DNA of 64,000 nucleotides from NCBI GenBank assembly GCA_937924905.1, contig CALDUK010000004.1, forward strand, positions 1-64,000, read 5' to 3'. Shown in pieces: positions 45,237 to 54,696 of the stretch. The notes under the pieces were generated by a model. That model had not been told where the DNA came from. It ran no database searches and saw nothing but the letters and a program-made list of their open reading frames with translations. The DNA is from an uncultured Paracoccaceae bacterium (GTDB taxonomy: Bacteria; Pseudomonadota; Alphaproteobacteria; Rhodobacterales; Rhodobacteraceae). Every line of letters starts with the position of its first letter. The first letter of the stretch is position 1. The position numbers were made by a program, and so were the translations under genes.

Positions 45237-46172
45237 TCATCGGCGCAGATCCGTTACCGATTGCCCGATCTCTGACATATCGTAAGGCGTGGTCAGATAA
45301 ATTTCGCTGATCCAGTTGCTGTACAGCAAATGGGCATGGCTGCGCCAGCGGTTCCGGGGGGGCAATTCGGGGTTGTCGTCAGGATAATAATTGATCGGCA
45401 CATGTATGGGCACGCCTTCGGCAATATCGCGGTCATATTCGTCTTTCAAAGACGTGCTGTCATATTCGAAATGATTGAAAATATAGAGCGCGCGATGCGC
45501 CCGGTCTTCCACCAGACAGGGCCCGGTTTCCGGGCTGCCCAGAAGCGTTTTCAAACCAGCGGCCTGAATTTCGCTTTCCTTCATTTCCGTCCAACGACTG
45601 ACGGGCGTATAGCAATTGTCTGAAAATCCACGCAAAAAGGGCGAAGCCGGGTCCATGCAATCCTGCTGAAAACACCCAAAGGACTTTTCGGGCAGAATGT
45701 GTTTCGGAACCCCGTGGAAATGATTGATCATCGCCATTCCACCCCAGCACACGCCAAATGTCATATGCACATGGGTCTGGGTCCAGTCCATGATCTCTTG
45801 CAATTCGTCCCAATAGGTGACGTCTTCGAATTCCAGATGCTCAACCGGGGCGCCAGTGATGATCAGACCATCGAATTTTTCGTCCTTAACATCCTGATAT
45901 GGCCGGTAAAATTCAGCCATATGTTCGGATGCCGTGTTTTTGGTTTCATGCGCGCTCATCCGGATAAGATGTAGGTCGATCTGCAACGGTGTCGCGCCGA
46001 TCAGGCGGGCAAACTGGTTTTCAGTCTGAATTTTCTTCGGCATCAGATTCAACAACCCAATCTTCAGCGGGCGGATATCCTGCCGCTCGGCCGCGTCTTC
46101 GGGCATGACCATCACACCCTCATGCGTCAGCACGTCATAGGCGGGGAGCGTGGAGGGCAATCTGATCGGCAT
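45237..46172 (-). CDS. metA: Homoserine O-acetyltransferase of the MetA fold
   Basis: Protein of 311 residues, full length. Cys142 ([10 protein letters not shown]) is the catalytic nucleophile, and the Glu/His partners are in the late [11 protein letters not shown] segment. Position 111 is Glu (APVEHLEF). In MetA enzymes Glu111 favours acetyl-CoA over succinyl-CoA, with Gly111 in the succinyl enzymes, so this protein probably makes O-acetylhomoserine. The 67 bases before the start hold no clear SAM-II riboswitch. Confidence 0.93.
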   Translation of the reverse strand: MPIRLPSTLPAYDVLTHEGVMVMPEDAAERQDIRPLKIGLLNLMPKKIQTENQFARLIGATPLQIDLHLIRMSAHETKNTASEHMAEFYRPYQDVKDEKFDGLIITGAPVEHLEFEDVTYWDELQEIMDWTQTHVHMTFGVCWGGMAMINHFHGVPKHILPEKSFGCFQQDCMDPASPFLRGFSDNCYTPVSRWTEMKESEIQAAGLKTLLGSPETGPCLVEDRAHRALYIFNHFEYDSTSLKDEYDRDIAEGVPIHVPINYYPDDNPELPPRNRWRSHAHLLYSNWISEIYLTTPYDMSEIGQSVTDLRR

Positions 46173-46239
46173 GGGCCTTGGCTTTCAATGGGTGGGACAG
46201 GGGAATGTAAGGCGTGATCCCCGGTTTCTCAAGTCGGTC

Positions 46240-47103
46240 CTACCGGGCCAGCGCTTTGGACACCAGGTCCACCAGATCGTGTGCCGAGGCGACGCGCGCG
46301 ACGTCTTCGGCCTGAACTGTGACCCCCCAGTTTTCCGCAATGGCGCGATAACGGGGCTGGCGGTGGGCCAGCGCACGGGCATAGGCCCAGCGAATAAAGC
46401 CATCAGGATCAACGGCTTCGGGCTCAAGGTTCAACTCATCCAGGTGATCTGACCAGGCCTTGTCCAGAAACGCGGTTTGATAGCACATCGGTTTCGGTGC
46501 GGCATCAAAGCGGCGGATCAGTTCTTGTGTATGGGCGTCCGAACCTTCGATCCAGACCATAAGCACCTGATCAGACAAGGCGGTCAGTACAGGGTCTGTG
46601 GTATCCGTGGGATCGACGATCTCGCAGATCGACCCCGAGGTGTCACAGATGAAATTGTCATACCCGTAAAGCGCATGGGCGCGACCAATAAAATGGCCGG
46701 TGTCCAGCATCGCGGCGGTTTCTGCCGCGCGATGTTGATCCTGTCTGCGCAGGTATTCATCCCAGTCCAACCCGCCTTTGGCCGGATCGCCGGGTTTGCC
46801 AAGATAGGTCGACAAAGGAGACAGATTGTCAAAAGTGATGTTCGATTGGATCATCACGGAATCGGTCATCAAAAGGTCGCGCAGCAGCGGAACCTTCATC
46901 GCCTCGCGTTTGAAATTGTCGGCGATATGTTCGCCCATATACCGCGTGCCGATGCGGTAATCGACCGAGTAGTGAAACCACCCGCCTTCGCTTCGCAACA
47001 GGTTGGACAGATAGGTCTTGCCAAGCCCCGACATCCCGAACAGCATGATCCGTTTTTTCGGCGCCTTTTCCCAGTCGGTGGCTGATTGATAGAGCATCTG
47101 CAT
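46240..47103 (-). CDS. P-loop ATPase/kinase-like protein, function unknown
   Basis: Protein of 287 residues. Walker A is FGMSGLGKTYLS near residue 22. The following SEGGWFHYSVDYRIGTRYMGE resembles nucleotide-kinase-like proteins. CDTSGSICEIVDP has the look of a Walker B-like or metal segment. It may act as a small-molecule or RNA kinase, but I cannot name it; alphaproteobacterial genomes carry orphan proteins of this kind. It lies 67 bases upstream of metA on the same strand. Confidence 0.7.
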   Translation of the reverse strand: MQMLYQSATDWEKAPKKRIMLFGMSGLGKTYLSNLLRSEGGWFHYSVDYRIGTRYMGEHIADNFKREAMKVPLLRDLLMTDSVMIQSNITFDNLSPLSTYLGKPGDPAKGGLDWDEYLRRQDQHRAAETAAMLDTGHFIGRAHALYGYDNFICDTSGSICEIVDPTDTTDPVLTALSDQVLMVWIEGSDAHTQELIRRFDAAPKPMCYQTAFLDKAWSDHLDELNLEPEAVDPDGFIRWAYARALAHRQPRYRAIAENWGVTVQAEDVARVASAHDLVDLVSKALAR

Positions 47104-47147
47104 CCTCGCCTCTTGTCAAAACGGGTTAAGACGCGCGGGCGCGCGGG

Positions 47148-48053
47148 TCAATCGCCTGGCCGGAATATCCGCAGGATACGGCCATCCAGCAAAAGAAGGC
47201 CAAGTGCCAACACTGCAAACCCAAGGAATGCACTTGATGCCAGCGTTTCGTCGCGCACCCAGGCACCCAATCCGATCGCCACAGGCGGGATCATCAGGGT
47301 TACCAGCATCGTATTGCCAGCCCCGGCACTGGCCAGAATGCGGTAATACAACAGATAGGCAAGTGCGGTCGCGGCCAGCGAATAATAGGCAATCGCGACC
47401 CAGAGGCGCGGCTCCAGCGCCAGCGGCAAGGGCCCTTCGACGACGTAAGACAGGGGCAGCATGACCAGCGTCGATCCGGTCAACATGCCCGCGGCGGCGA
47501 CCAGTGGCGATTGTCCGGCCAACATGGCGCGCGCCCAACTGCCAGCCAACGCATAGCTGAGCGTTCCCGCCAGCACTGAAATTTGCGCCAGTGAGCGAAG
47601 GTCAAAATGTGCGAATGCCCCCAACCCAATTGCCGTTGCAACGCCCAGAAAGCCAATAAAAACGCCGGTTGCCCGCCGGACCGTCAGGCGTTCATCAGAA
47701 AAGAACAGCGCAGCGACCAGCACGCCCCATATGGCGGTTGCTGCGTTCAAAATCGCGGTCAGCCCGGTTTCGATATGAAGTTGCCCCCAGGCCATCAGGG
47801 TGAACGGAATGACATTGTTCAAAAGCCCCATCACCAGAAACGCGCCCCAAATGCGGGGGCTTTTCGGAATGGGGATGCGGCGGGCCACGACGATGACCCA
47901 AAGCACGATAGACGCCCAAAGCACGCGATGTGTGACCGAGCTGAGCACCCCGACCCCGTCCAGGGCTGTGCGAATGGCCAGAAACGACGCACCCCAGATA
48001 AGGGCAAGAAGCAACAGGTCAAACCAAACGCGGGTTGAAAGTGATGTCGTCAT
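47148..48053 (-). CDS. EamA-family (DMT) transporter
   Basis: Protein of 301 residues with about ten hydrophobic segments in two EamA repeats; RVLWASIVLWVIVVARR and GFLGVATAIGLGAF mark the first, YRILASAGAGNTMLVTLMIPPVAIGLGA the second. These transporters usually export amino acids or metabolites. The substrate is unknown. Confidence 0.9.
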   Translation of the reverse strand: MTTSLSTRVWFDLLLLALIWGASFLAIRTALDGVGVLSSVTHRVLWASIVLWVIVVARRIPIPKSPRIWGAFLVMGLLNNVIPFTLMAWGQLHIETGLTAILNAATAIWGVLVAALFFSDERLTVRRATGVFIGFLGVATAIGLGAFAHFDLRSLAQISVLAGTLSYALAGSWARAMLAGQSPLVAAAGMLTGSTLVMLPLSYVVEGPLPLALEPRLWVAIAYYSLAATALAYLLYYRILASAGAGNTMLVTLMIPPVAIGLGAWVRDETLASSAFLGFAVLALGLLLLDGRILRIFRPGD

Positions 48054-48105
48054 AGCGCTGGTGCTAACGACAACGACCGGGGGTCGCGACCCGGAACTTG
48101 CACAA

Positions 48106-48132
48106 AAAAGCCCCGCGCAAGGCGGGGCTTTT
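48106..48132 (-). terminator. Rho-independent terminator after the FadL-like gene
   Basis: An 11-bp stem, AAAAGCCCCGC and GCGGGGCTTTT, with loop GCAAG. On the minus strand it is followed by a run of T (CTTTTTTGTG), as expected for an intrinsic terminator of the FadL-like gene, which ends at 48153. Confidence 0.88.
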
Positions 48133-48152
48133 GGCGCTGGATTGTGATGGTG

Positions 48153-49259
48153 TCAGAACGACCAGCCAACCCGCAAACCAGCGGCGATGGCTGTGTTGTT
48201 TTCGAACCGGCTGCCGATTGAGGTTGTCGTGGCATCGCCCAATTCAACATAGCGCAGACCGCCCGTAATCTTCATATTATCCTTGGTATAGGTCGCACCG
48301 ACACTGACCGAGGTGAAGCCGTTGGTGGGGCCGAGGTTGCCCACAGGGCTTGAGGTGGTTTCTTCGTGGCTGAGTGAAACCGCACCTGACCAAGTTTCGT
48401 TGAACCGTCGTCCGACGCCCAGTGTGAACGTCGTTCTGTCGTCGGCGAAGCTGACAAGCGTGGCGTCCAGGTTCGACGGCGTGATATCGAATTCGGTCCA
48501 TTCGACCCAACGGATCGAACCAAAGACCAAAGTGTCTTCTGCAACGCCGGTCTGAAATTCCAGGTTCAGCGCTTGCGGAACAGTTGTTTCCATTGTGCCG
48601 GGCAAAGGGCCAACGGCACCAAAGTTTTCCTCGATATCAAAGTTATGGGTGATTTCAGATTCATACGTCAGCGCCACGCGCGCGGCGATTTCCGGCTTTT
48701 CCCAGGCGACACCGATAATATAGCCAAGCTGGGTCGAGCGATCTGTACTGAACGAATAAGGCGTGCCCGGTGCAGGCGGTGACTCGACCGGCAGTCCCGA
48801 TACTGTGCCGGTGGCCTGCTGAAGCCGAAGACCACCAACGACGCTAACGGCGTCGGTTGCCTTGTATTTGGCAAGCCCGGTGAAGGCGAGTGAATCCAGG
48901 TCGGCCTGAGCGCCTGCGAACGGATAAGGTGCCGCCGAAACCGGATAGGCCACATTTGCACCAATCGGCTGGTCAATCACAAATCCCAATGACAGTTTGT
49001 CGGAATATTGCCGTTTATAGGCGATGGCGAAGGTCGTATATGAATCTGCCATATCGCCTGACGGCAATGTTGCGCCCGCGGTTACAAGGGGCGACGACAC
49101 GCCACTGACGGACGGGTTCACGGCCCCGAACGAAAGTTCGATATAGTTGCCGTCTTCGTAAAGGAAATTCGACGTAAAGGCCGCGCGTTCGACACCACCA
49201 GCAACCGCATGGGTTCCAATGGCCGCCAGTGCTGTGCTGGCGATTAGTAGTTTTTTCAT
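48153..49259 (-). CDS. FadL/OmpP1-type outer membrane channel
   Basis: Protein of 368 residues. Signal peptide (MKKLLIASTALAAIGTHAVAGG), then a barrel of alternating hydrophobic strands ending in the outer-membrane signature Phe (GWSF). AYKRQYSDKLSLGFVIDQPIGANVAY and ARVALTYESEITHNF match the FadL/toluene channel family. It would let hydrophobic compounds such as long-chain fatty acids cross the outer membrane. GGGAGG precedes the ATG at 49259. Followed by a strong terminator, so it is probably its own transcription unit. Confidence 0.9.
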   Translation of the reverse strand: MKKLLIASTALAAIGTHAVAGGVERAAFTSNFLYEDGNYIELSFGAVNPSVSGVSSPLVTAGATLPSGDMADSYTTFAIAYKRQYSDKLSLGFVIDQPIGANVAYPVSAAPYPFAGAQADLDSLAFTGLAKYKATDAVSVVGGLRLQQATGTVSGLPVESPPAPGTPYSFSTDRSTQLGYIIGVAWEKPEIAARVALTYESEITHNFDIEENFGAVGPLPGTMETTVPQALNLEFQTGVAEDTLVFGSIRWVEWTEFDITPSNLDATLVSFADDRTTFTLGVGRRFNETWSGAVSLSHEETTSSPVGNLGPTNGFTSVSVGATYTKDNMKITGGLRYVELGDATTTSIGSRFENNTAIAAGLRVGWSF

Positions 49260-49316
49260 GGTTGTCCCTCCCATGGTCCCAAACCGTAAATAACGTTAGG
49301 TTTCGGTGGACGTCGA

Positions 49317-49331
49317 GGTCAATTATTGACC
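49317..49331. promoter_or_regulatory. Palindrome in the FadL-like promoter region, candidate operator
   Basis: GGTCAAT-T-ATTGACC is a perfect 15-bp palindrome lying 58 bases before the FadL-like start. The position and form fit a dimeric regulator site, perhaps a fatty-acid-responsive TetR or GntR protein; no such gene is adjacent. Confidence 0.55.
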
Positions 49332-49343
49332 AAACGTAACCCC

Positions 49344-49367
49344 TTTGTGATGACGTAGCGTCACAAA
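49344..49367. other. Second dyad beyond the EamA stop
   Basis: TTTGTGA...TCACAAA are 7-base arms around TGACGTAGCG. It may be a weak terminator for the EamA gene ending at 49372 or a second control element for the FadL-like gene. There is no T-run on the minus strand. Confidence 0.4.
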
Positions 49368-49371
49368 ACCG

Positions 49372-50247
49372 TCACAATTTGTGTTTCCGCGTTTCGCTCC
49401 AGACATTCGCATAATTGCCCAGAAAAATAAGGCCCGCGCCTGCCAAAACCCAGCCATTCAACGGCTCGGCATAGAAGGCGGCGCCAACCAAGGCGATGGC
49501 GGGCAGGCGCAGGAAATCCATCGGCGTGACCACGATGGCAGGCGCCAGCGAGAGCGCATTGGTCAGGCAGGTATGCGCCATCAGGCCTGCGCATCCAATC
49601 ACGATCACCCAAGGCCAGTTGGCCGCCGACGGCCAGGCGATGGCCCCATCCCAGCCGGTGGTGACCAGCCCCATCACCGCTTGCATTACCGTCAGCCAGA
49701 ACAAAATGCCAAAGGTCGTTTCAGTGCGCGTCAACATGCGGGTCGACACAATCGAACCGGCAAAACAGATCGCGGATGTGGCGGCAAGCGCCAGGCCAAA
49801 CGGATCGCCCCCCACGCCTGGACGCGCCACCATCAGCGCGCCGATGAACCCCAGCACAACTGCAAGACTGCGAAAGCGTGTCAGGCTTTCCTTGGCAAAG
49901 ATCACCGCGAAAATCACCACCCATAAGGGCGATGTGAATTCCAGCGCAAAGACCTGGGCCAATGTGATCAGCGGCAAGGCCGAGAACCAAAGGTTTTGCC
50001 CGATAAAGTGGCAAAGATTGCGCAGACCGTGCAGTCTTAGCCGATCAACGCGAATTTCGCCGAACTTGCCGAATGCAAATCCGACAATCAGGATGATCGC
50101 CAACCCGATGAACGAGCGGTACATCATCATCTCGAACGAACTCAGATCGCTTGACAGCGCGCGCCCGGCGACCGCCATCGAAGAAAAAGACACAATCGCC
50201 CCCAGCATCCATACTGCGGCCAAAAGCGGTCGGGACGTGTCGCTCAT
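49372..50247 (-). CDS. EamA-family (DMT) transporter
   Basis: Protein of 291 residues with about ten membrane segments. The repeats start LLAAVWMLGAIVSFSSMAVAGRALS and WPSAANWPWVIVIGCAGLMAHTCLTNAL. Resembles RarD/YdcZ-like exporters. The start overlaps the YdcF stop by four bases (ATGA), so it is the distal gene of a two-gene transcript. Substrate unknown. Confidence 0.9.
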   Translation of the reverse strand: MSDTSRPLLAAVWMLGAIVSFSSMAVAGRALSSDLSSFEMMMYRSFIGLAIILIVGFAFGKFGEIRVDRLRLHGLRNLCHFIGQNLWFSALPLITLAQVFALEFTSPLWVVIFAVIFAKESLTRFRSLAVVLGFIGALMVARPGVGGDPFGLALAATSAICFAGSIVSTRMLTRTETTFGILFWLTVMQAVMGLVTTGWDGAIAWPSAANWPWVIVIGCAGLMAHTCLTNALSLAPAIVVTPMDFLRLPAIALVGAAFYAEPLNGWVLAGAGLIFLGNYANVWSETRKHKL

Positions 50248-50873
50248 TCCAGATATTTAAGAAAATTCTCGCGCGGCACATCGCCCGCTATGGCCACACT
50301 TGCCGCTGCCGCGCGGACGACATTGACCGGCCATTTGATGCTTTCCATCACAATCGCAAGTGACAGGCTGAACCCGTCTTCGGGATCAGCCGCTATGCCT
50401 TGCACGTTCTGAAAACCCGCCCACCGAAACGACGCCCAGGCCCGTGGCAGGTGATACCGGTGAGTGACAAGAATGATCGGTTGCGTTTTGTCGAGCGCCT
50501 CAAAATCGGACGTGAACAGCGCGTTCTGCAGCGTGGATTGCGCCTGATCTTCGATCAACAGACTGTCCGCGCTTGCCCCTGTTGCCACGGCCTTGGCCGC
50601 CATAACCGGTGCGGCTGGAACCGGCCCGCCGCCCGTTGCCACCAAAAGCGGCGCGATGCCGTCGTCATAAAGCGCCATGCCGCGTGTCAGACGCTTGGCG
50701 GTCTCGCCGGTCAGTTCGCCATTTTCAGGTTCGTTCCCACCCAAGACAACGATGGCCTGCGCCGGTTCAATGTCGGTCGGGTCTTCATACATCGCAACAA
50801 AAAGCCCGGTGCCGATCAAGCCGCACCACACGGTCAGCACGGTCAAAGAGAAAATCCAGCGTAAAAATGTCAT
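50244..50873 (-). CDS. YdcF-family (DUF218) membrane protein
   Basis: Protein of 209 residues. One N-terminal membrane helix (MTFLRWIFSLTVLTVWCGLIGTGLFVAMY), then a DUF218 domain with IVVLGGNEPENGELTGETAKRL, ATGGG and VTHRYHLPRAWASF. Proteins of this family take part in cell-envelope or vancomycin-related processes (SanA, ElyC), often with unclear chemistry. The ATG at 50873 excludes a 25-residue unrelated leader. Overlaps the EamA gene. Confidence 0.9.
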   Translation of the reverse strand: MTFLRWIFSLTVLTVWCGLIGTGLFVAMYEDPTDIEPAQAIVVLGGNEPENGELTGETAKRLTRGMALYDDGIAPLLVATGGGPVPAAPVMAAKAVATGASADSLLIEDQAQSTLQNALFTSDFEALDKTQPIILVTHRYHLPRAWASFRWAGFQNVQGIAADPEDGFSLSLAIVMESIKWPVNVVRAAAASVAIAGDVPRENFLKYLE

Positions 50874-50963
50874 GTCAAAATTCCAAGATCCGCCGTCGGG
50901 TGTGACGGTGCCCGGACAAACCCTAGCAGGCTTGCCAACGCGTTCCAATCAAGGCGTTGCCAC

Positions 50964-52538
50964 CTATTCCCATTCAATGGTGCCTGGGGGCTTTGATGTG
51001 ATGTCATATGTGACCCGGTTAATACCTGGCACTTCGTTGATGATACGGGTTGCGGTTTCGGCGAGGAATTCATGCGAAAACGGGAAGTAATCCGCCGTCA
51101 TCCCATCCACACTGGTCACGGCGCGCAAAGCACAGGCGTAGTCATAGGTGCGCCCATCGCCCATCACACCGACAGTGCGGACGGGCAGGATGGCGACGAA
51201 AGCCTGCCAGATGTCGTCATACAGCCCGTGTTTGCGGATCTGGTCAATATAGACCGCATCCGCCTCGCGCAGGATGTCCAGTTTGGCAATCGTAATCTCG
51301 CCCGGGCAGCGGATCGCAAGGCCGGGGCCCGGAAAGGGGTGGCGACCGATAAAGCTGTCGGGCAGCCCCAGTTCGCGGCCAAGCGCGCGCACTTCGTCTT
51401 TAAACAATTCGCGTAGGGGCTCGACCAGGCGAAGCCCCATTTTTTCTGGCAAGCCGCCCACGTTATGGTGCGATTTGATCGTGACCGACGGGCCACCCGA
51501 GAAACTGACGCTTTCGATCACGTCTGGATACAAGGTGCCTTGCGCCAGAAATTCTGCGCCATCGATGTCGTTGGCATATTTCTGGAAGACATCGATGAAC
51601 AATTTGCCGATGATTTTGCGCTTGGTTTCCGGGTCGCTTTGACCGTCGAGTTCGGACAGAAACAACTTGCTTTCATCCGCCGCGATAAGTGGGATGTTAT
51701 AGTTGTCGCGGAACATGGCGGTGACCTCGTCCGCCTCGCCTTTTCTGAGAAGACCATGATCGACGAAAACGCAGGTCAGTTGATCCCCAATGGCTTCGTG
51801 GATCAGCACCGCCGCGACAGAACTGTCTACACCGCCAGACAGCCCGCAGATCACACGCTTGTCGCCGACCTGTTCGCGTATCTTGCGGATTGCTTCTTCG
51901 CGATACGCGCCCATCGTCCAATCACCCTTGAACCCGGCCAGCCGCACGAAGTTTTCGTATAGTTTTGCCCCCTTGGGCGTGTGATGGACTTCGGGGTGAA
52001 ATTGTACGGCGTAAAAGTTGCGCGATGTATCGGCGGTTATGGCAAAGGGCGCGTTGGGCGAGGTGCCGTAGACCTGAAAGCCGGGGGCCAGTTGCGAGAC
52101 GTGGTCGCCGTGGCTCATCCAGACTTGTTCGCGCCCGTCTGCGAACCAGCCATCCAGCAAGGGCAAACTGTCTTCGGGGGTCACATGGGCGCGTCCAAAT
52201 TCGGCCGTTCCGCCCCCGCCCGAGATCTTGCCGCCTTCGACTTTGCCGCCCAGCATGTCCATCATCACCTGCTGGCCATAGCAAATCCCAAGGATTGGTA
52301 CGCCCAGGTCAAAAACCGCCGCCGGGGGGCGGGGGGCATCCAGATGGACCACGCTTGCCGGACCGCCCGAAAAAATTACAGCTTTTGGCGCGAAGCTTTC
52401 CAAAAAACCGGCTGTGACGGACTGAAACGGGTGAATTTCGCAATAGACGTTCAGTTCGCGCAGACGCCGCGCGATAAGCTGGGTCACCTGGCTGCCGAAG
52501 TCGATGATAAGAAGGCGGTCATGCTGGATATCAGTCAT
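50964..52538 (-). CDS. guaA: GMP synthase (glutamine-hydrolysing)
   Basis: Protein of 524 residues. The class I amidotransferase domain has [11 protein letters not shown] (nucleophile Cys) and FHPEVHHT. The ATP pyrophosphatase domain has [12 protein letters not shown]. The C-terminal dimerisation domain ends [18 protein letters not shown], as in GuaA. It converts XMP to GMP. The ATG at 52538 is preferred to an upstream frame with a 12-residue unrelated leader. Confidence 0.97.
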   Translation of the reverse strand: MTDIQHDRLLIIDFGSQVTQLIARRLRELNVYCEIHPFQSVTAGFLESFAPKAVIFSGGPASVVHLDAPRPPAAVFDLGVPILGICYGQQVMMDMLGGKVEGGKISGGGGTAEFGRAHVTPEDSLPLLDGWFADGREQVWMSHGDHVSQLAPGFQVYGTSPNAPFAITADTSRNFYAVQFHPEVHHTPKGAKLYENFVRLAGFKGDWTMGAYREEAIRKIREQVGDKRVICGLSGGVDSSVAAVLIHEAIGDQLTCVFVDHGLLRKGEADEVTAMFRDNYNIPLIAADESKLFLSELDGQSDPETKRKIIGKLFIDVFQKYANDIDGAEFLAQGTLYPDVIESVSFSGGPSVTIKSHHNVGGLPEKMGLRLVEPLRELFKDEVRALGRELGLPDSFIGRHPFPGPGLAIRCPGEITIAKLDILREADAVYIDQIRKHGLYDDIWQAFVAILPVRTVGVMGDGRTYDYACALRAVTSVDGMTADYFPFSHEFLAETATRIINEVPGINRVTYDITSKPPGTIEWE

Positions 52539-52742
52539 GGCCCACGCTTTAGGCAGTGGTCCGGGTGGGCGCAAGAGCAGGGGGGATCAGAAAATGCGCA
52601 TTTTCAATACCGATTTCTGTGCAGAACTGGCTTTGGTTTCGAACAAGGTCGGTTTCGCGCGTCAATTGACGCTTTCCGCCCGGTCTTTGCGGCACGACCC
52701 GTTATCTCTGGTCCATCCAGAACCAAGGGGTAAGGACCGGTC

Positions 52743-54269
52743 ATGGCAAGACGGGGCAAGGGCGGCGGCGCCGCGCGGCGGGCAGAACGTTCGGCGATCA
52801 GTTTCGAGGTCGCGAAATATATCGAACGTAAGATCCCGAACCTTGAGATTCTGAACGAAGAAGCGTTGGAGATCATCGAATCCAACGCTGAAACGGTATT
52901 GGAAGAGATCGGTGTCAATTTCACCGAAAACCCGGGCGCATTGAAGCGCTGGAAAGACGCGGGCGCGGATGTGCAGGGTGAACGCGTGCATATCCCGAAA
53001 GGTCTGGCGCGCCAGCTGTGTCAGACAGCCCCGTCGCACTACACCCAACATGCCAGAAATCCCGAACGATCGGTCGTGATCGGGGGCGATAATCTGGTGC
53101 TGGCGCCGGTCTATGGGCCGCCTTTTGTGCGCGATGTGGCGGGCGGTCGGCGTTATGCGACCATGGCGGATTTTGAGAAATTCGTGAAGCTGGCGTATAT
53201 GTCGCCCTGGCTGCATCATTCGGGCGGCACCGTTTGCGAACCGACAGATGTGCCGGTGAATGTGCGCCATCTGGATATGTTGCGCGCGCATATGACATTG
53301 TCGGACAAGCCGTTCATGGGGTCCGTGACCGAACCCATTCGCGCACAAAACTCGGTCGAGATGTGCGAGATACTGTTTGGCAAGGATTTTGTCGCCAACA
53401 ACACCGTGATGACATCGCTGATTAACATCAATTCGCCACTGACCTTTGATGCAACGATGATGGGCGCATTGGACGTTTATGCGTCAAACAATCAAGCGGC
53501 GATTGTTTCGCCCTTTATCGTGGGCGGCGCGATGGCCCCTGTCAGCGTTGCAGGCACCTTAACGCAGGTCGTGGCCGAAGTGACGGCGGGGGTTGCCTAT
53601 TCCCAGTTGATCCGACCGGGTGCGCCGGTGATTGCGGGTGCGTTTGTCACCTCGATTGATATGGGGTCGGGCGCGCCGACCTTTGGCACACCAGAGGCGG
53701 CGCAGATCACCTTGGGCATGGGGCAACTGGCGCGGCGTCTTGGTTTGCCTTACCGGTCGGCCGGCGCGTTTTCGGGGTCAAAATTGCCCGATGCACAAGC
53801 GGCTTATGAGACAGCGAACAGTTTGAACACGGGGCTGATGTCAGGTGTGAACTTTATGCTGCACGCGGCGGGTTGGCTGGAAGGCGGGCTGGTGTCCAGC
53901 TTTGAGAAATTCGTCATGGATGCCGATCAGTTGGGCATTCTGCACCGGCTGGCGGAAGGTGTGGACATGTCGGAAAACGGTCAGGCCATGGATGCGATCC
54001 GCGAAGTGGGGCCGGGCGGGCACTATCTGGGCTGCGAACACACCCAGGCCAATTTCAAAACTGCGTTTTGGCGCACGGGTCTGCTTGACTACAAACCGTT
54101 TGAGACCTGGGCCGAAGAAGGCAGCGCCGACACTGAAACACTTGCTGCGCGACGCGTCGACACGTTGATGTCGCAGTATCAGCAACCGGGCATGGACCCC
54201 GCCCTGCGCGAGGCCTTGGATGCCTATGTCGCCAAGACAAAGGAAACCGCGCCCGACGCGTTTGCCTGA
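52743..54269 (+). CDS. Trimethylamine methyltransferase (MttB)-family protein without pyrrolysine
   Basis: Protein of 508 residues. The whole frame aligns in character with the MttB superfamily: IERKIPNLEILNEEALEIIESNAETVLEEIGV at the N-terminus, and the central YASNNQAAIVSPFIVGGAMAPVSVAGTLTQVVAE. There is no in-frame amber codon, so this is a non-pyrrolysine member. Characterised relatives (MtgB and others) demethylate glycine betaine, proline betaine or carnitine to a corrinoid protein. No corrinoid protein or methyltransferase activator gene is nearby, so the cofactor partner is unknown. Confidence 0.93.
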   Translation: MARRGKGGGAARRAERSAISFEVAKYIERKIPNLEILNEEALEIIESNAETVLEEIGVNFTENPGALKRWKDAGADVQGERVHIPKGLARQLCQTAPSHYTQHARNPERSVVIGGDNLVLAPVYGPPFVRDVAGGRRYATMADFEKFVKLAYMSPWLHHSGGTVCEPTDVPVNVRHLDMLRAHMTLSDKPFMGSVTEPIRAQNSVEMCEILFGKDFVANNTVMTSLININSPLTFDATMMGALDVYASNNQAAIVSPFIVGGAMAPVSVAGTLTQVVAEVTAGVAYSQLIRPGAPVIAGAFVTSIDMGSGAPTFGTPEAAQITLGMGQLARRLGLPYRSAGAFSGSKLPDAQAAYETANSLNTGLMSGVNFMLHAAGWLEGGLVSSFEKFVMDADQLGILHRLAEGVDMSENGQAMDAIREVGPGGHYLGCEHTQANFKTAFWRTGLLDYKPFETWAEEGSADTETLAARRVDTLMSQYQQPGMDPALREALDAYVAKTKETAPDAFA

Positions 54270-54271
54270 CG

Positions 54272-54562
54272 TCAGACGGTGCACCGCAACCCGGCCAAGC
54301 GCGCTTCGTGGATCAGCGCAGACAACAATTCGACATGGCGCGCCGCCGAATAGGCCGCGCCGCCTTCGCGCCGGGCGACGTCCATCTGATGTTCGCGTTC
54401 GAACAGCACATCAAACGCCTGACCCGGCGGGGGCGGCGTTTCGCCTGGCAGCAGTCGTCTTAGACCCGTCTTCCGATTAAAGCTTGTGCTGCCGATGCGC
54501 GCAGCGCGCACAAGAATTTTGGGGCGACAAAGCGCATTCAGGCGGCACAACGGATCGGACAT
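54272..54562 (-). CDS. DUF6477 protein
   Basis: Protein of 96 residues. LCRPKILVRAARIGSTSFNRK, RLLPGETPPPPGQAFDVL and the C-terminal AAYSAARHVELLSALIHEARL match the DUF6477 pattern common in Rhodobacterales. Function unknown. GGAG seven bases before the ATG supports this start. Divergent from the DUF6456 gene. Confidence 0.8.
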   Translation of the reverse strand: MSDPLCRLNALCRPKILVRAARIGSTSFNRKTGLRRLLPGETPPPPGQAFDVLFEREHQMDVARREGGAAYSAARHVELLSALIHEARLAGLRCTV

Positions 54563-54696
54563 AACAATCTCCAGTTGGTGAATCTTTCGAAAAAATAATC
54601 AACCTAAGAGGGTGTTGCGTTTCGATAGATCAGAGCGCCCGGAAGGATTTGTGTTTATTTACAATCATAAGAAAGGATGTTTCCCGGCACGGCTTG

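Noticed and set aside
46173-46239. Possible SAM-II riboswitch in front of metA
   Set aside because: SAM-II elements are frequent before metA in Alphaproteobacteria. The 67-base leader here contains CTTGAG and AAAGCCAAGG but lacks the expected TTTGA/GCTAAA pseudoknot core and pairing order.
52504-52854. Overlapping frame across the guaA-mttB gap
   Set aside because: It runs out of frame into the methyltransferase, has no domain and no ribosome-binding site, and would begin inside the divergent promoter region.
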